The position numbers and the translations under genes were made by a program. This document shows positions 1 to 7,627 of a DNA stretch of 45,924 nucleotides, piece by piece. Each line of letters opens with the position of its first letter. Positions within the stretch are counted from its first letter, which is position 1. The notes under the pieces are model-generated. The model made no database searches, was not told the DNA's origin, and saw only the letters and a list, made by a program, of their open reading frames with translations. This DNA is from UBA1172 sp002457135. Lineage in GTDB: Bacteria > Pseudomonadota > Alphaproteobacteria > Puniceispirillales > UBA1172. The stretch lies in contig CBFIBR010000016.1 in assembly GCA_965660935.1 (NCBI GenBank), positions 1 to 45,924 of the forward strand, read 5' to 3'.

Positions 1-61
1 CCCCGACGGCATGGACCTGATCAGCACCCTGATAAAGGAAAACATATCAGGCTGGATTTAA
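1..61 (+). CDS. 3' end of an unidentified gene (partial)
   Basis: An open frame enters from the left edge and stops at TAA 59-61. The visible C-terminus, PDGMDLISTLIKENISGWI, is 19 residues, too short to identify. Its codon use looks like that of the GC-richer housekeeping genes rather than the AT-rich genes that follow. A hairpin at 137-163 could terminate it. I cannot name a family. Confidence 0.5.
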   Translation, partial: PDGMDLISTLIKENISGWI

Positions 62-136
62 CGCGTGCGTTATAAGGTTGGCTTCGCGTTATAAGATGAT
101 GTTTTTATTTGTTTAAATTTGTGTTTGTGATTATCA

Positions 137-163
137 GGGGCTGGCCTGTAAAAGGCTGGCCCC
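137..163 (+). terminator. possible terminator of the gene entering from the left
   Basis: A 10-bp stem (arms 137-146 and 154-163, including two G-U pairs as RNA) closes a 7-nt loop. The stem is GC-rich, but only a broken pyrimidine run (ttccctt) follows it, so this is a weak intrinsic terminator at best. It sits 76 bp after the stop at 61 and before the AT-rich FRG frame. Confidence 0.4.
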
Positions 164-275
164 TTCCCTTATGACAGGAATTTGGTTACCGTCCCAAAAG
201 CGGGATACTTTACGTTCCGATCACCCTTTCTGCTTACCGATCCCGAAAACAACAAGCAATAACCGGCGGGCGGTC

Positions 276-860
276 ATGGCAGATTTAGTTTCAAAATATC
301 TCGAACAGATTCATCAAAAAACTGGAGGGAGCCAATGCGTTTATCGTGGTCAGGCTGATGCCAGATGGCTTCTCCAGTCAAGTGCAGAGCGAAGAATAAA
401 ACGATCTTTTAATGATTATATTAGGGGAACAAGAGACGAAATTCTTCGAGCATACCAAACAAACCTTCTGTCAGAAGCTCGGCAAAAAGGGTTTGGCCAT
501 CAGGAAGGTCGAATATTAACGGATCTCGAATTATTGGCTCAGTTGCAGCATTTCAACGCCGCAACATTATTATTGGATTTTTCTGAACAGGCAATGGTTG
601 CGCTCTATTTTGCCTGTAATGATCAAAAATATTATGTCTCAGATGGTAAGATCTTTATCATCAAAGAAGGATTTATTAAACACGCACAAACAAACGAAAA
701 AATTGAGGAAATAATTGATAATAGTAAGATGAGGCAATGGCGGCCAACCCTGCATGGTCCAGCTGAGCGCCGGATTATGGCTCAATCTGGATTATTTATG
801 ATCAATTTGGTTGAAGAAGAAAAATACGTTACATCTATTAATATTGATAAAAAAAGATAA
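276..860 (+). CDS. FRG-domain protein, probably cut short by a frameshift
   Basis: This 194-residue product carries the FRG domain, a family of unknown biochemical role named for a conserved motif. The hallmarks are YRGQ at residues 23-26 and a central LLAQLQHFNAATLLLDFS stretch followed by ALYFACN. I chose ATG 276; the same frame is open from 171, but residues encoded by 171-275 look unlike coding sequence. The domain should run on for about 40 residues. Instead the frame stops at 860, just after a run of seven A (849-855). The missing piece (DKAILIEELNNRF...) sits in the next frame, fused to the TPR repeats. The gene is far more AT-rich than its neighbours, which suggests transfer. It may be a broken half of an FRG-TPR gene. 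Confidence 0.7.
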   Translation: MADLVSKYLEQIHQKTGGSQCVYRGQADARWLLQSSAERRIKRSFNDYIRGTRDEILRAYQTNLLSEARQKGFGHQEGRILTDLELLAQLQHFNAATLLLDFSEQAMVALYFACNDQKYYVSDGKIFIIKEGFIKHAQTNEKIEEIIDNSKMRQWRPTLHGPAERRIMAQSGLFMINLVEEEKYVTSINIDKKR

Positions 861-1944
861 GGCTATATTAATAGAAGAGCTCAATAATAGATTTCAGATC
901 AGCGCAAATACACTATTCATGGACCTAGCCGGTTTTGCTGAAAGTCAATCTACTTATCAAAAAGTAGAACACGCGTTGATGTATTTTTATAAATCACAAA
1001 TTCCCTCAGTAACTGAAGATTCTGAAAAGTCAATCAAATGCCTGAATGAAGCAATTAGGCTAAAACCTAATTTTTTCGAAGCTTACTACAATCGAGGCTT
1101 AAGAAAGATGCAAATCGGTGATTATCAGGGAGCCTTCCAAGACTTTGATAATGCGATCTTTATACAGCCCAATGATGACGTGGCTTATTATAATCGTGGT
1201 TTATGTTTGGAAACAATGGGTTATGTAAATAGAGCTATCGGAGATTATGATAAAGCGATTAGTTTAAATCCAAAAAATGATGCAGCTTATTATAAGCGCG
1301 GATTAAGTAAGGAAATGATTGCGAATTTAAAGGGTGCTATTCAAGATTATGATGAAGCTATCAAACTAAATCCAAATTTAGCAGAGGCTTTCTTTAATAG
1401 AGGCGTTTGTAAGAGTGACTTAGGTGATCACAAGGAAGCACTCAGTGATTATAATGAAGCTATCCGCCTGAAACCTAATTTCGCAGAAGCTTTCAATAAT
1501 CGAGGTATAGAGAAAAAAGATTTGGGGGACCTTTATGGGGCTATCCTGGATTACAATGAAGCCATAAGTTTAAAACCCGATTTTGCTGAGGCTTTTAATA
1601 ATCGAGGCTTGTATAAGAAAAAAATCGGGGATTATAGAGAAGCGTTGCTTGATTTTGATAAAGCCATCAAGCTCAAACCTGACTATTCATACGCATTCAA
1701 TAATCGTGGCTTATGCAGGAAAAAAATGAAAAATTTTCGTGTCGCTATAAAAGATTTTAATAAGGCCATTAAGTTAAATCCTGAATATGTATCTGCAATT
1801 TATAATCGAGGATTATGTAACATTTCACTAGTCAATTTTAAGGAAGCTCGAAATGACTTGGCACAAGCCCTAGATCTGGCACATCAGCGAGATGATCATG
1901 ATCTTGCCAAGATAATCCAGAAGGAATTAGATAAACTAAACTGA
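811..1944 (+). CDS. TPR-repeat protein (second half of a likely FRG-TPR gene)
   Basis: A 377-residue frame with about eight or nine tandem 34-residue tetratricopeptide repeats from roughly residue 72 to the end. Each repeat carries variants of YNRGL, GDYxxAxxDYxxAI and LxPN/DFAEA. TPRs are protein-binding scaffolds. The first ~40 residues match the expected end of an FRG domain, not a TPR protein's natural start. The nominal start is TTG 811; ATG 919 is an alternative if translated alone. The frame overlaps the FRG frame by 50 bp in a +1 relation. The repeats are also alike at DNA level with a 102-bp period, so copy number may vary by recombination. AT-rich, like the FRG frame. Confidence 0.75.
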   Translation: MKKKNTLHLLILIKKDKAILIEELNNRFQISANTLFMDLAGFAESQSTYQKVEHALMYFYKSQIPSVTEDSEKSIKCLNEAIRLKPNFFEAYYNRGLRKMQIGDYQGAFQDFDNAIFIQPNDDVAYYNRGLCLETMGYVNRAIGDYDKAISLNPKNDAAYYKRGLSKEMIANLKGAIQDYDEAIKLNPNLAEAFFNRGVCKSDLGDHKEALSDYNEAIRLKPNFAEAFNNRGIEKKDLGDLYGAILDYNEAISLKPDFAEAFNNRGLYKKKIGDYREALLDFDKAIKLKPDYSYAFNNRGLCRKKMKNFRVAIKDFNKAIKLNPEYVSAIYNRGLCNISLVNFKEARNDLAQALDLAHQRDDHDLAKIIQKELDKLN

Positions 1945-2078
1945 CAGAACTGGAACTTATGAAAAGGAAAAATCGCTGGACACGAAGGGCAAGGAATGAC
2001 AAAAAGTGGCTACCCCAAAGCCAGCAAGGTGGCTCCCCCTTCCCGACAATGACGAAACCTGATATACAGCCCCAGTAA

Positions 2079-2152
2079 GCGGTCGTGGTGTAGTGGTAGC
2101 ACAAGAGCCTTCCAAGCTCTTAGGGCCAGTTCGAGTCTGGTCGACCGCTCCA
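2079..2152 (+). tRNA. tRNA-Gly (anticodon TCC)
   Basis: A 74-nt cloverleaf with acceptor arms GCGGTCG and CGACCGC, a D-arm with GTAGTGGTAGC, anticodon loop CTTCCAA giving anticodon TCC, and a T-arm with GTTCGAGTC. The terminal CCA is encoded. It lies 134 bp after the AT-rich TPR gene, but that gene is on the 5' side of the tRNA and I see no duplicated 3' tRNA end. Confidence 0.95.
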
Positions 2153-2277
2153 GTAACCCGGCCTTCTGGCAGCCCGGCCCTTTAGTACCACCACATTCTC
2201 GCACCCCGGCCATCCTTCACCCCTTTCAGCCCTCGGTATGATGTGGCAGAATGGTTTTTGTTTTCGAGGGGGAGTTC

Positions 2278-2565
2278 ATGCGCGTTTTTCTGATGACTGT
2301 TGGGGTTTTGATCATCGCTTCTTCGATCGGTACTGCACCGATTATTTCACCGGGATGGGCGCATCAATGCGTGCTGGAGGGCAGCACCCAGGATGAGGTT
2401 CAGGCCTACAACATGTGCAAGGCTGATCTCGCCACCGGCACGGCCGGGCATTCAGCGCAGCAATCCTCCACCGAATTGAACAGGCTTCAGGCTGAAAATG
2501 AGGCGTTGCGGGCCAGGCTGGATGTGGTCAAACGCCAGTTGCTCAATCTGATTGGTGATCTCTAG
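2278..2565 (+). CDS. small exported protein with C-terminal coiled coil
   Basis: A 95-residue protein with an N-terminal signal peptide: a positively charged start, a hydrophobic core of about 20 residues, and likely cleavage after PGWA near residue 28. The mature part has two cysteines (QCVLE and NMCKA) that could pair, then a heptad-like helix (LNRLQAENEALRARLDVVKR) from about residue 67, which predicts a coiled coil. The ATG at 2278 is preceded by a strong ribosome binding site, GAGGGGGAG (2266-2274 region), which decides this start over an upstream GTG/ATG. It stands alone between tRNA-Gly and the convergent queG. I do not recognise the family. Confidence 0.65.
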   Translation: MRVFLMTVGVLIIASSIGTAPIISPGWAHQCVLEGSTQDEVQAYNMCKADLATGTAGHSAQQSSTELNRLQAENEALRARLDVVKRQLLNLIGDL

Positions 2566-2608
2566 CCTTAGAAGCATTGCCAAATTATCAGGGCTGGCTG
2601 CCATCCCG

Positions 2609-3763
2609 TCACTTATCACGCCATTCATCCCGCCACTCAGCCCTTAGGGCTGGGTTATCCTCATCCGGCAGATGTTCATCACGCAAGGCGGCAAAATCTT
2701 CCGCCGGCATCAGCTCACCCAAGGCCCAGATCGCCGAGGCCCTGATCCCTTCATTATCTGAATGAAGAAAATCTTTTATCATGCTGATCATAGTGCTGTT
2801 TTTTGAATTGCCTGCCGCGATCAGCAGGTTCCGCCTGAAGCCGTCTATACCCGCCCGCCGCACCGGGGTTCCGGCAAAACGGGCGCGGAACCCGGCCTCA
2901 TCAAGGGCCAGCAATTCGGTGAGCGGCGGCATCACCATCCCGGGCAGGGCCTGCAATCGGGACTCCCTCCCCGCCTCGGCAAAACGGTTCCACGGGCAGA
3001 CCGCCAGGCAGTCATCACAACCGAAGATACGATTGCCCATGGGGCGGCGAAATTCACGCGGGATCGGGCCTTCATGTTCAATGGTGAGGTAGGAAATGCA
3101 ACGCCGCGCATCCAGCCTGAACGGTTCAGGGAAAGCGTTGGTGGGGCAGATATCGAGGCAGGCGGTGCAGCTGCCGCAATGTTCACTTTCCTCCGGCACC
3201 TCAGCCCAGTCGGCATTGGTGAGGATCACCCCCAGAAACAGCCATGATCCATAATCCCGGCTGACCATGTTGGTGTGCTTGCCCTGCCAGCCCAGACCGG
3301 CGCGCGCCGCCAGCGGTTTTTCCATGAGCGGGGCGGTGTCGACAAAGACCTTGACCTCAACCCCTTCACGGGCGGCGATGCGTCCAGCGATCTGTTTCAG
3401 CCTGCCTTTCAGGACCTGATGATAATCCCTCCCCCGTGCATAGACCGAAATATTGCCGCGATCACGGGGCTTGAGGTTATCCATCGGGTCATGGTCAGGG
3501 GCATAGTTCATGACCAGCACCAGCGCGGTTCGCGCCTCAGGCCACATGGCGGTGGGGCTGGCGCGGCGATCCCGGCTTTCCGCCATCCATTGCATCTGGC
3601 CGTGGAAGCCATCCTCAAGGAAGGCATCAAGCCGCTTGCCCTGAATTTCAGGGGCCTCCGCCGGGGTGAACGCCACCGCATCGAACCCTTCGCTGAGGGC
3701 ATCGGCGCGGATTTTCTCCCGGATGGATGCAATGCTTTTTGCCATGGCTTCAGGATGACGCAT
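2609..3763 (-). CDS. queG: epoxyqueuosine reductase QueG
   Basis: This enzyme performs the last step of queuosine synthesis, reducing epoxyqueuosine in the tRNA anticodon loop with cobalamin and two [4Fe-4S] clusters. The 384-residue protein has the family's usual size. The catalytic Asp is in VDTAPLMEK (about D142). Ferredoxin-type cysteines lie at C196, C199, C202, C206 (CGSCTACLDIC) and C222, C249, C252, C256 (CDDCLAVCPWN). The C-terminal ~70 residues look like a HEAT-type repeat, as in the family. It lies 30 bp downstream of tgt on the same strand, so the queA-tgt-queG order places the insertion, maturation and reduction steps in one unit. A start at ATG 3745 is possible. Confidence 0.95.
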   Translation of the reverse strand: MRHPEAMAKSIASIREKIRADALSEGFDAVAFTPAEAPEIQGKRLDAFLEDGFHGQMQWMAESRDRRASPTAMWPEARTALVLVMNYAPDHDPMDNLKPRDRGNISVYARGRDYHQVLKGRLKQIAGRIAAREGVEVKVFVDTAPLMEKPLAARAGLGWQGKHTNMVSRDYGSWLFLGVILTNADWAEVPEESEHCGSCTACLDICPTNAFPEPFRLDARRCISYLTIEHEGPIPREFRRPMGNRIFGCDDCLAVCPWNRFAEAGRESRLQALPGMVMPPLTELLALDEAGFRARFAGTPVRRAGIDGFRRNLLIAAGNSKNSTMISMIKDFLHSDNEGIRASAIWALGELMPAEDFAALRDEHLPDEDNPALRAEWRDEWRDK

Positions 3764-3793
3764 TAGCCCACTAATTTAAAGAGGCCTCCTGAT

Positions 3794-4933
3794 TTAAAGA
3801 GGGTCAACATCCCCCAGCGATTGCAGGCGGCGGAATTCTTCGGCATAGGCGTTGAAGGCGCCTGCCTCAATGGCATCGCGGGCGCCTCGCGTCAGGTCCT
3901 GATAATAATGGATGTTGTGATGGCTCAGCAGCATCAGCCCCAGCACCTCATCCGCCTTGAAAAGGTGATGCAGATAGGCGCGGCTGTATTGTGTGCAGGC
4001 CGGGCAGGAACACGCCTCATCCAGCGGGCGCGGGTCCTCGGCGTGGCGGGCGTTCCTGATATTGACAGTGCCGCGCCGGGTAAAGGCCTGGGCCGTGCGC
4101 CCTGACCGTGTTGGCAGCACGCAATCGAACATATCCACCCCGCGGGCAATCGCGCCGATAATATCATCGGGCTTGCCCACCCCCATCAGGTAGCGCGGCT
4201 TATCGGCGGTCATGTGCGGGGTGGTGGCATCAAGGGTGGTGAACATTGCCTCCTGCCCCTCCCCCACGGCAAGCCCGCCAATGGCATACCCTTCAAACCC
4301 GATCGCTTCGAGGCGGCGGACGCTTTCAGCCCGCAATTCGGGGTAGACAGACCCCTGGACGATCCCGAACTGGCCATAACCGGGGCGGGGAGAAAACGCC
4401 TCCCGGCAGCGTTCGGCCCAATCCATCGACAGCCGCATTGATGCGGCCGCCACATCCTCTTCGGCCGGAAAGGGCGTGCATTCATCAAAGGCCATGGTGA
4501 TGGTGGCATCCAGCATACGCTGAATATCGGTGGACCGTTCCGGGGTCAGCCGGTGCATTGATCCGTCAAGATGCGATTTGAACGACACGCCATCTGCATC
4601 AATCTTGCGGAGGGCGCCGAGCGACATCACCTGAAAGCCGCCGGAATCCGTCAATAGCGGGCCATCCCAGCCCATCAGTTTCCGGACCCCGCCCAGGCGT
4701 TCCACACGCTCCGGCCCCGGCCTCAACATCAGATGATAGGTGTTTGCAAGAATGATCATGGCCCCGGTGGACCAGACCTGATCAGGGGTCATAGCCTTGA
4801 CCGTGGCGGCTGTCCCCACCGGCATGAACACAGGGGTTTCGATCACGCCATGGGCGGTGGTCAGCTGGCCACGCCTCGGGCCATGGCGTTCAGGGCCGTC
4901 CGTGGCTTTAAGGGTAAAGGAAAATTCAGTCAT
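3794..4933 (-). CDS. tgt: tRNA-guanine(34) transglycosylase
   Basis: Exchanges guanine-34 for preQ1 in tRNAs with GUN anticodons. The 379-residue product has the family signatures DSGGFQVMSLG, the GIVQGSVYPELR segment, the catalytic-Asp region DMFDCVLPTRSGR, and the C-terminal zinc site CSCPACTQYSRAYLHH. The start overlaps the end of queA by 8 bp, so translation is probably coupled. queG follows after 30 bp. Nothing is missing; length and motifs are typical. Confidence 0.97.
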   Translation of the reverse strand: MTEFSFTLKATDGPERHGPRRGQLTTAHGVIETPVFMPVGTAATVKAMTPDQVWSTGAMIILANTYHLMLRPGPERVERLGGVRKLMGWDGPLLTDSGGFQVMSLGALRKIDADGVSFKSHLDGSMHRLTPERSTDIQRMLDATITMAFDECTPFPAEEDVAAASMRLSMDWAERCREAFSPRPGYGQFGIVQGSVYPELRAESVRRLEAIGFEGYAIGGLAVGEGQEAMFTTLDATTPHMTADKPRYLMGVGKPDDIIGAIARGVDMFDCVLPTRSGRTAQAFTRRGTVNIRNARHAEDPRPLDEACSCPACTQYSRAYLHHLFKADEVLGLMLLSHHNIHYYQDLTRGARDAIEAGAFNAYAEEFRRLQSLGDVDPL

Positions 4934-5963
4934 CGCGCCGCTCCATCAGGCAGGCATCCCCATAGGAAAAAAACCGGTAACCCGTCTTGAGGGCATGGGC
5001 ATAGGCCTGATCAATCGCCCCTTTGCCCGCAAACGCCGAAACCAGCATCATCAGGGTTGATTTCGGCAGGTGAAAATTGGTCATGAGCAGGTCGATCACA
5101 CCAAACCTGAACCCCGGAATGATAAACAGGTCGGTTTCAGCCTGCCATTCCTGAATGCAGCCGTTTTCTTTCCAGCAAGCCTCAAGGATCCTGAGCGTGG
5201 TGGTGCCGACAGCGATAATGCGGCCGCCTTCATCACGGGTCCGGTTGATCGCCTCAGCCACCGGGGCGGTGATTTCCCCCCATTCATGGTGCATGCGGTG
5301 ATCGCGGACATCATCGGTCTTGACGGGCAGGAAGGTTCCGGCCCCGACATGCAACGTTACCTCCGCCATATTGACCCCCTTGTCCCTGATCCGCTGCATC
5401 AATTCCGGGGTGAAATGCAGCCCTGCTGTTGGCGCGGCAACCGCCCCCTTATGGCGGGCATAGATGGTCTGGTAACTGGCGCTGTCATCACGGGTCGGGC
5501 CATCAGGGCGCGGGATATAGGGCGGCAATGGCATAGAGCCATGCGCCTCAATCGCCTGATCCAGCTTATCCCCGGCCAGGGTAAAGGTCAGGGTTCTTTC
5601 GCCATCTTCCCCCAGGGCCGTAACCTCGGCGGTGAGAATGCTGCTGAATTCCACCTGATCGCCTAGCCTCAACTTGCGGGCCGGTTTGGCAAAGCATCGC
5701 CAGGTATCGGGGGCAATGCGCTGATGCAGGGTGACGGAAATCCCCGCTTCACCCCGCCTGCCCTCCAGCCTTGCCGGAATGACCCTGGTGTTGTTGACCA
5801 CCATCAGATCACCTTGCCCCAGCAGATCAGGCAGATCGGATACAATCCGGTCAACCAGCGTATCACGGCGCAGATCGAGCAGACGGGCCGCATCACGCGG
5901 TTCCTCCGGATGGCTTGCCACAGCCTCAGGCGGCAGATCATAGTCAAAATCGCTGAGTTTCAT
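4926..5963 (-). CDS. queA: S-adenosylmethionine:tRNA ribosyltransferase-isomerase
   Basis: Transfers and isomerises the ribosyl part of SAM onto preQ1-34 tRNA to give epoxyqueuosine, the step between Tgt and QueG. The 345-residue protein begins MKLSDFDYDLPPE and ends with the typical YAHALKTGYRFFSYGDACL segment. HKGAVAAPTAGLHFT and MTNFHLPKSTLMMLV are family signatures. It is the first gene of the queuosine trio, starting 8 bp after the stop of kdsD, so kdsD and the que genes may share a transcript. Confidence 0.97.
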   Translation of the reverse strand: MKLSDFDYDLPPEAVASHPEEPRDAARLLDLRRDTLVDRIVSDLPDLLGQGDLMVVNNTRVIPARLEGRRGEAGISVTLHQRIAPDTWRCFAKPARKLRLGDQVEFSSILTAEVTALGEDGERTLTFTLAGDKLDQAIEAHGSMPLPPYIPRPDGPTRDDSASYQTIYARHKGAVAAPTAGLHFTPELMQRIRDKGVNMAEVTLHVGAGTFLPVKTDDVRDHRMHHEWGEITAPVAEAINRTRDEGGRIIAVGTTTLRILEACWKENGCIQEWQAETDLFIIPGFRFGVIDLLMTNFHLPKSTLMMLVSAFAGKGAIDQAYAHALKTGYRFFSYGDACLMERRDD

Positions 5964-5971
5964 CGCCCTGC

Positions 5972-6913
5972 TCAGAAAATCTGGACAACACCGACAACGT
6001 GATCATCGTCGTTCATGACAACAAGGCACTGAACCCTGGCTTCCTGCATGCGCTGTTCGGCATCGGCCATGCGCGCCTCGGGATTGATGGTCAGGCCGCG
6101 CGGGGTCATCAGATCAGCGGCTGAGGCCTGGCTGATATCAATATCGTTAACAAGCCCGCGGCGCAGATCCCCATCGGTGATAATGCCTTTGAGGTTATCG
6201 GCACTGCCGACAAGGGCGATGCCGAGCCGACCCTGCGTCATGGCGACAATCACATCACGCATGGTATCGTCAGGGGAAACGAAGGGCAGGTTTTCCTTCA
6301 CCATGGTTTCCGCCACGGTGGACAGCAGCCGTTTGCCAAGCGCACCACCGGGGTGGGTAGCGGCGAAATCCTCAACCTGAAAGCCGCGCTTTTCCATCAG
6401 CGCAATAGCCAGCGCATCCCCTGTGACCAGCGTCATCAGCCCCGATGTGGTCGGGGCCAGATTGAGGGGGCAAGCCTCCCGGTCAACGGCGATATCCAGC
6501 ACTGCGTCAGCATGGCTGGCGAGGGTAGAGCCGGCATCACCCGTCATGGCGATCATCCGTACCCCCATGCGTTTCAGCGCAGGCAGGAGCCTGATAACCT
6601 CCTCGGTTTCGCCTGAGCTGGAAATCATGATCATGATATCATCGCGGCGGACCTTGCCGAGATCACCATGGATAGCCTCAGCCGGATGCAGAAAGATCGA
6701 CGGCGTGCCGGTGGAGGCAAAGGTGGAGGAAATCTTGCGGCCGAACAGGCCCGATTTTCCCATCCCGCAGATGATGACATGGCCGCTTGCCTCAACCAGC
6801 ATTTCAACAGCGCGATTGAACCGGTCATCCAGGCTGTCCATGAACTGCCTGATGGCATTCTGGTAAATCTCACCCATGTGACGGGCAGATGTGATGGGGT
6901 TATCAGCGCTCAT
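5972..6913 (-). CDS. kdsD: arabinose-5-phosphate isomerase (KdsD/KpsF type)
   Basis: Converts ribulose-5-phosphate to arabinose-5-phosphate, the first step towards the Kdo sugar of lipopolysaccharide. A SIS domain occupies about residues 40-175 (GMGKSGLFGRKISSTFASTG and SSSGETEEV) and two CBS domains follow (MVKENLPFVSPDD and DLMTPRGLTINPEA). The 313-residue length fits the family. I chose ATG 6913 because it has a GAGG ribosome site 5 nt upstream; ATG 6919 and TTG 6925 are in frame. That ribosome site lies inside a 7-bp hairpin (see the separate feature). The gene ends 8 bp before queA. Confidence 0.95.
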   Translation of the reverse strand: MSADNPITSARHMGEIYQNAIRQFMDSLDDRFNRAVEMLVEASGHVIICGMGKSGLFGRKISSTFASTGTPSIFLHPAEAIHGDLGKVRRDDIMIMISSSGETEEVIRLLPALKRMGVRMIAMTGDAGSTLASHADAVLDIAVDREACPLNLAPTTSGLMTLVTGDALAIALMEKRGFQVEDFAATHPGGALGKRLLSTVAETMVKENLPFVSPDDTMRDVIVAMTQGRLGIALVGSADNLKGIITDGDLRRGLVNDIDISQASAADLMTPRGLTINPEARMADAEQRMQEARVQCLVVMNDDDHVVGVVQIF

Positions 6914-6919
6914 CGTCAT

Positions 6920-6941
6920 CCTCAAGCAAGTCGTCTTGAGG
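6920..6941 (-). promoter_or_regulatory. hairpin covering the kdsD ribosome binding site
   Basis: Read on the minus strand, CCTCAAG (6941-6935), an 8-nt loop and CTTGAGG (6926-6920) form a perfect 7-bp stem. The downstream arm contains the GAGG ribosome site used by ATG 6913. Folding would hide that site, so translation of kdsD could be restrained until the stem opens. Seen directly: the inverted repeat and its position. Inferred: the regulatory effect. Confidence 0.4.
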
Positions 6942-6994
6942 GGTTTTACGCTTTTTACCCGAAGATTGCAAAACCTTGAGGCGTGATATCCGGC

Positions 6995-7627
6995 TCAGCC
7001 CTTGTCGGCCTGGAGAATGCGTTCAGCCTCATCACGGTCTTCGGGGGTGTTGACGTTGAAAAACGGATCGGGAACACCATCGAAATCAACCTCCTCAACC
7101 CTGTAATCAGCGGTGAAGAGATCGATTTTCCGTATCCCCTGATTAACCAGCTGGTCACGCAGCTCTGCCCTCAATTTAACGGGCCATAACCCGAAGACAG
7201 GATGACGCTGGCCAAAGGATCGCGCCCGGGCCAGCTCGGCCCCTGCATCCACCGCTGCCGTGAGGCGGGATACCAGATCACGCGGAATAAACGGGGCATC
7301 ACCCGCAAAGCTCATGACATAGCGGCAGGATGGTGCCTTCATCGCGGCCCAGTCCATCGCTGTCAACACCCCGGCCAGCGGGCCGACAAAGCCTTCCACC
7401 CGGTCCGGCACCACCGGCAGGCCATAGCTGGCGTAACGGGCCGGGTCACTATTGGCGTTGATGATCATGGGGCCGCATTGCGGGGTGGCACGGTCCAGCA
7501 CCGATGACAGCAGCGTGCCATTACCAAGCGGGGTCAGCGGCTTATCGCCGTCACCGCCCATGCGGCGACCCTGCCCTCCGGCGAGAATGACGCCAAGCAC
7601 ATCCTGAGGCGTGATGCGGGATGTCAT
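6995..7627 (-). CDS. mobA: molybdenum cofactor guanylyltransferase
   Basis: Attaches GMP to molybdopterin to make the MGD cofactor. The 210-residue protein has the N-terminal nucleotide-binding signature GVILAGGQGRRMGGDGDKPL, then VVPD, GPLAGVLTAM, the metal-binding FAGDAPFIP, and a C-terminal FFNVNTPED typical of MobA. Its start overlaps the fdhD stop by 4 bp (ATGA), so the two are coupled. This fits a shared job in formate dehydrogenase or other MGD-enzyme maturation, although no such enzyme is in the window. Confidence 0.95.
   Translation of the reverse strand: MTSRITPQDVLGVILAGGQGRRMGGDGDKPLTPLGNGTLLSSVLDRATPQCGPMIINANSDPARYASYGLPVVPDRVEGFVGPLAGVLTAMDWAAMKAPSCRYVMSFAGDAPFIPRDLVSRLTAAVDAGAELARARSFGQRHPVFGLWPVKLRAELRDQLVNQGIRKIDLFTADYRVEEVDFDGVPDPFFNVNTPEDRDEAERILQADKG

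Noticed and set aside
2079..2152. Integration site at tRNA-Gly
   Set aside because: No integrase, no repeated 3' tRNA end, and the AT-rich gene is on the wrong side for normal tRNA-targeted integration.
2251..2277. Longer 104-residue form of the small exported protein
   Set aside because: The strong ribosome site GAGGGGGAG lies inside that extension and points to ATG 2278, which also begins the signal peptide.
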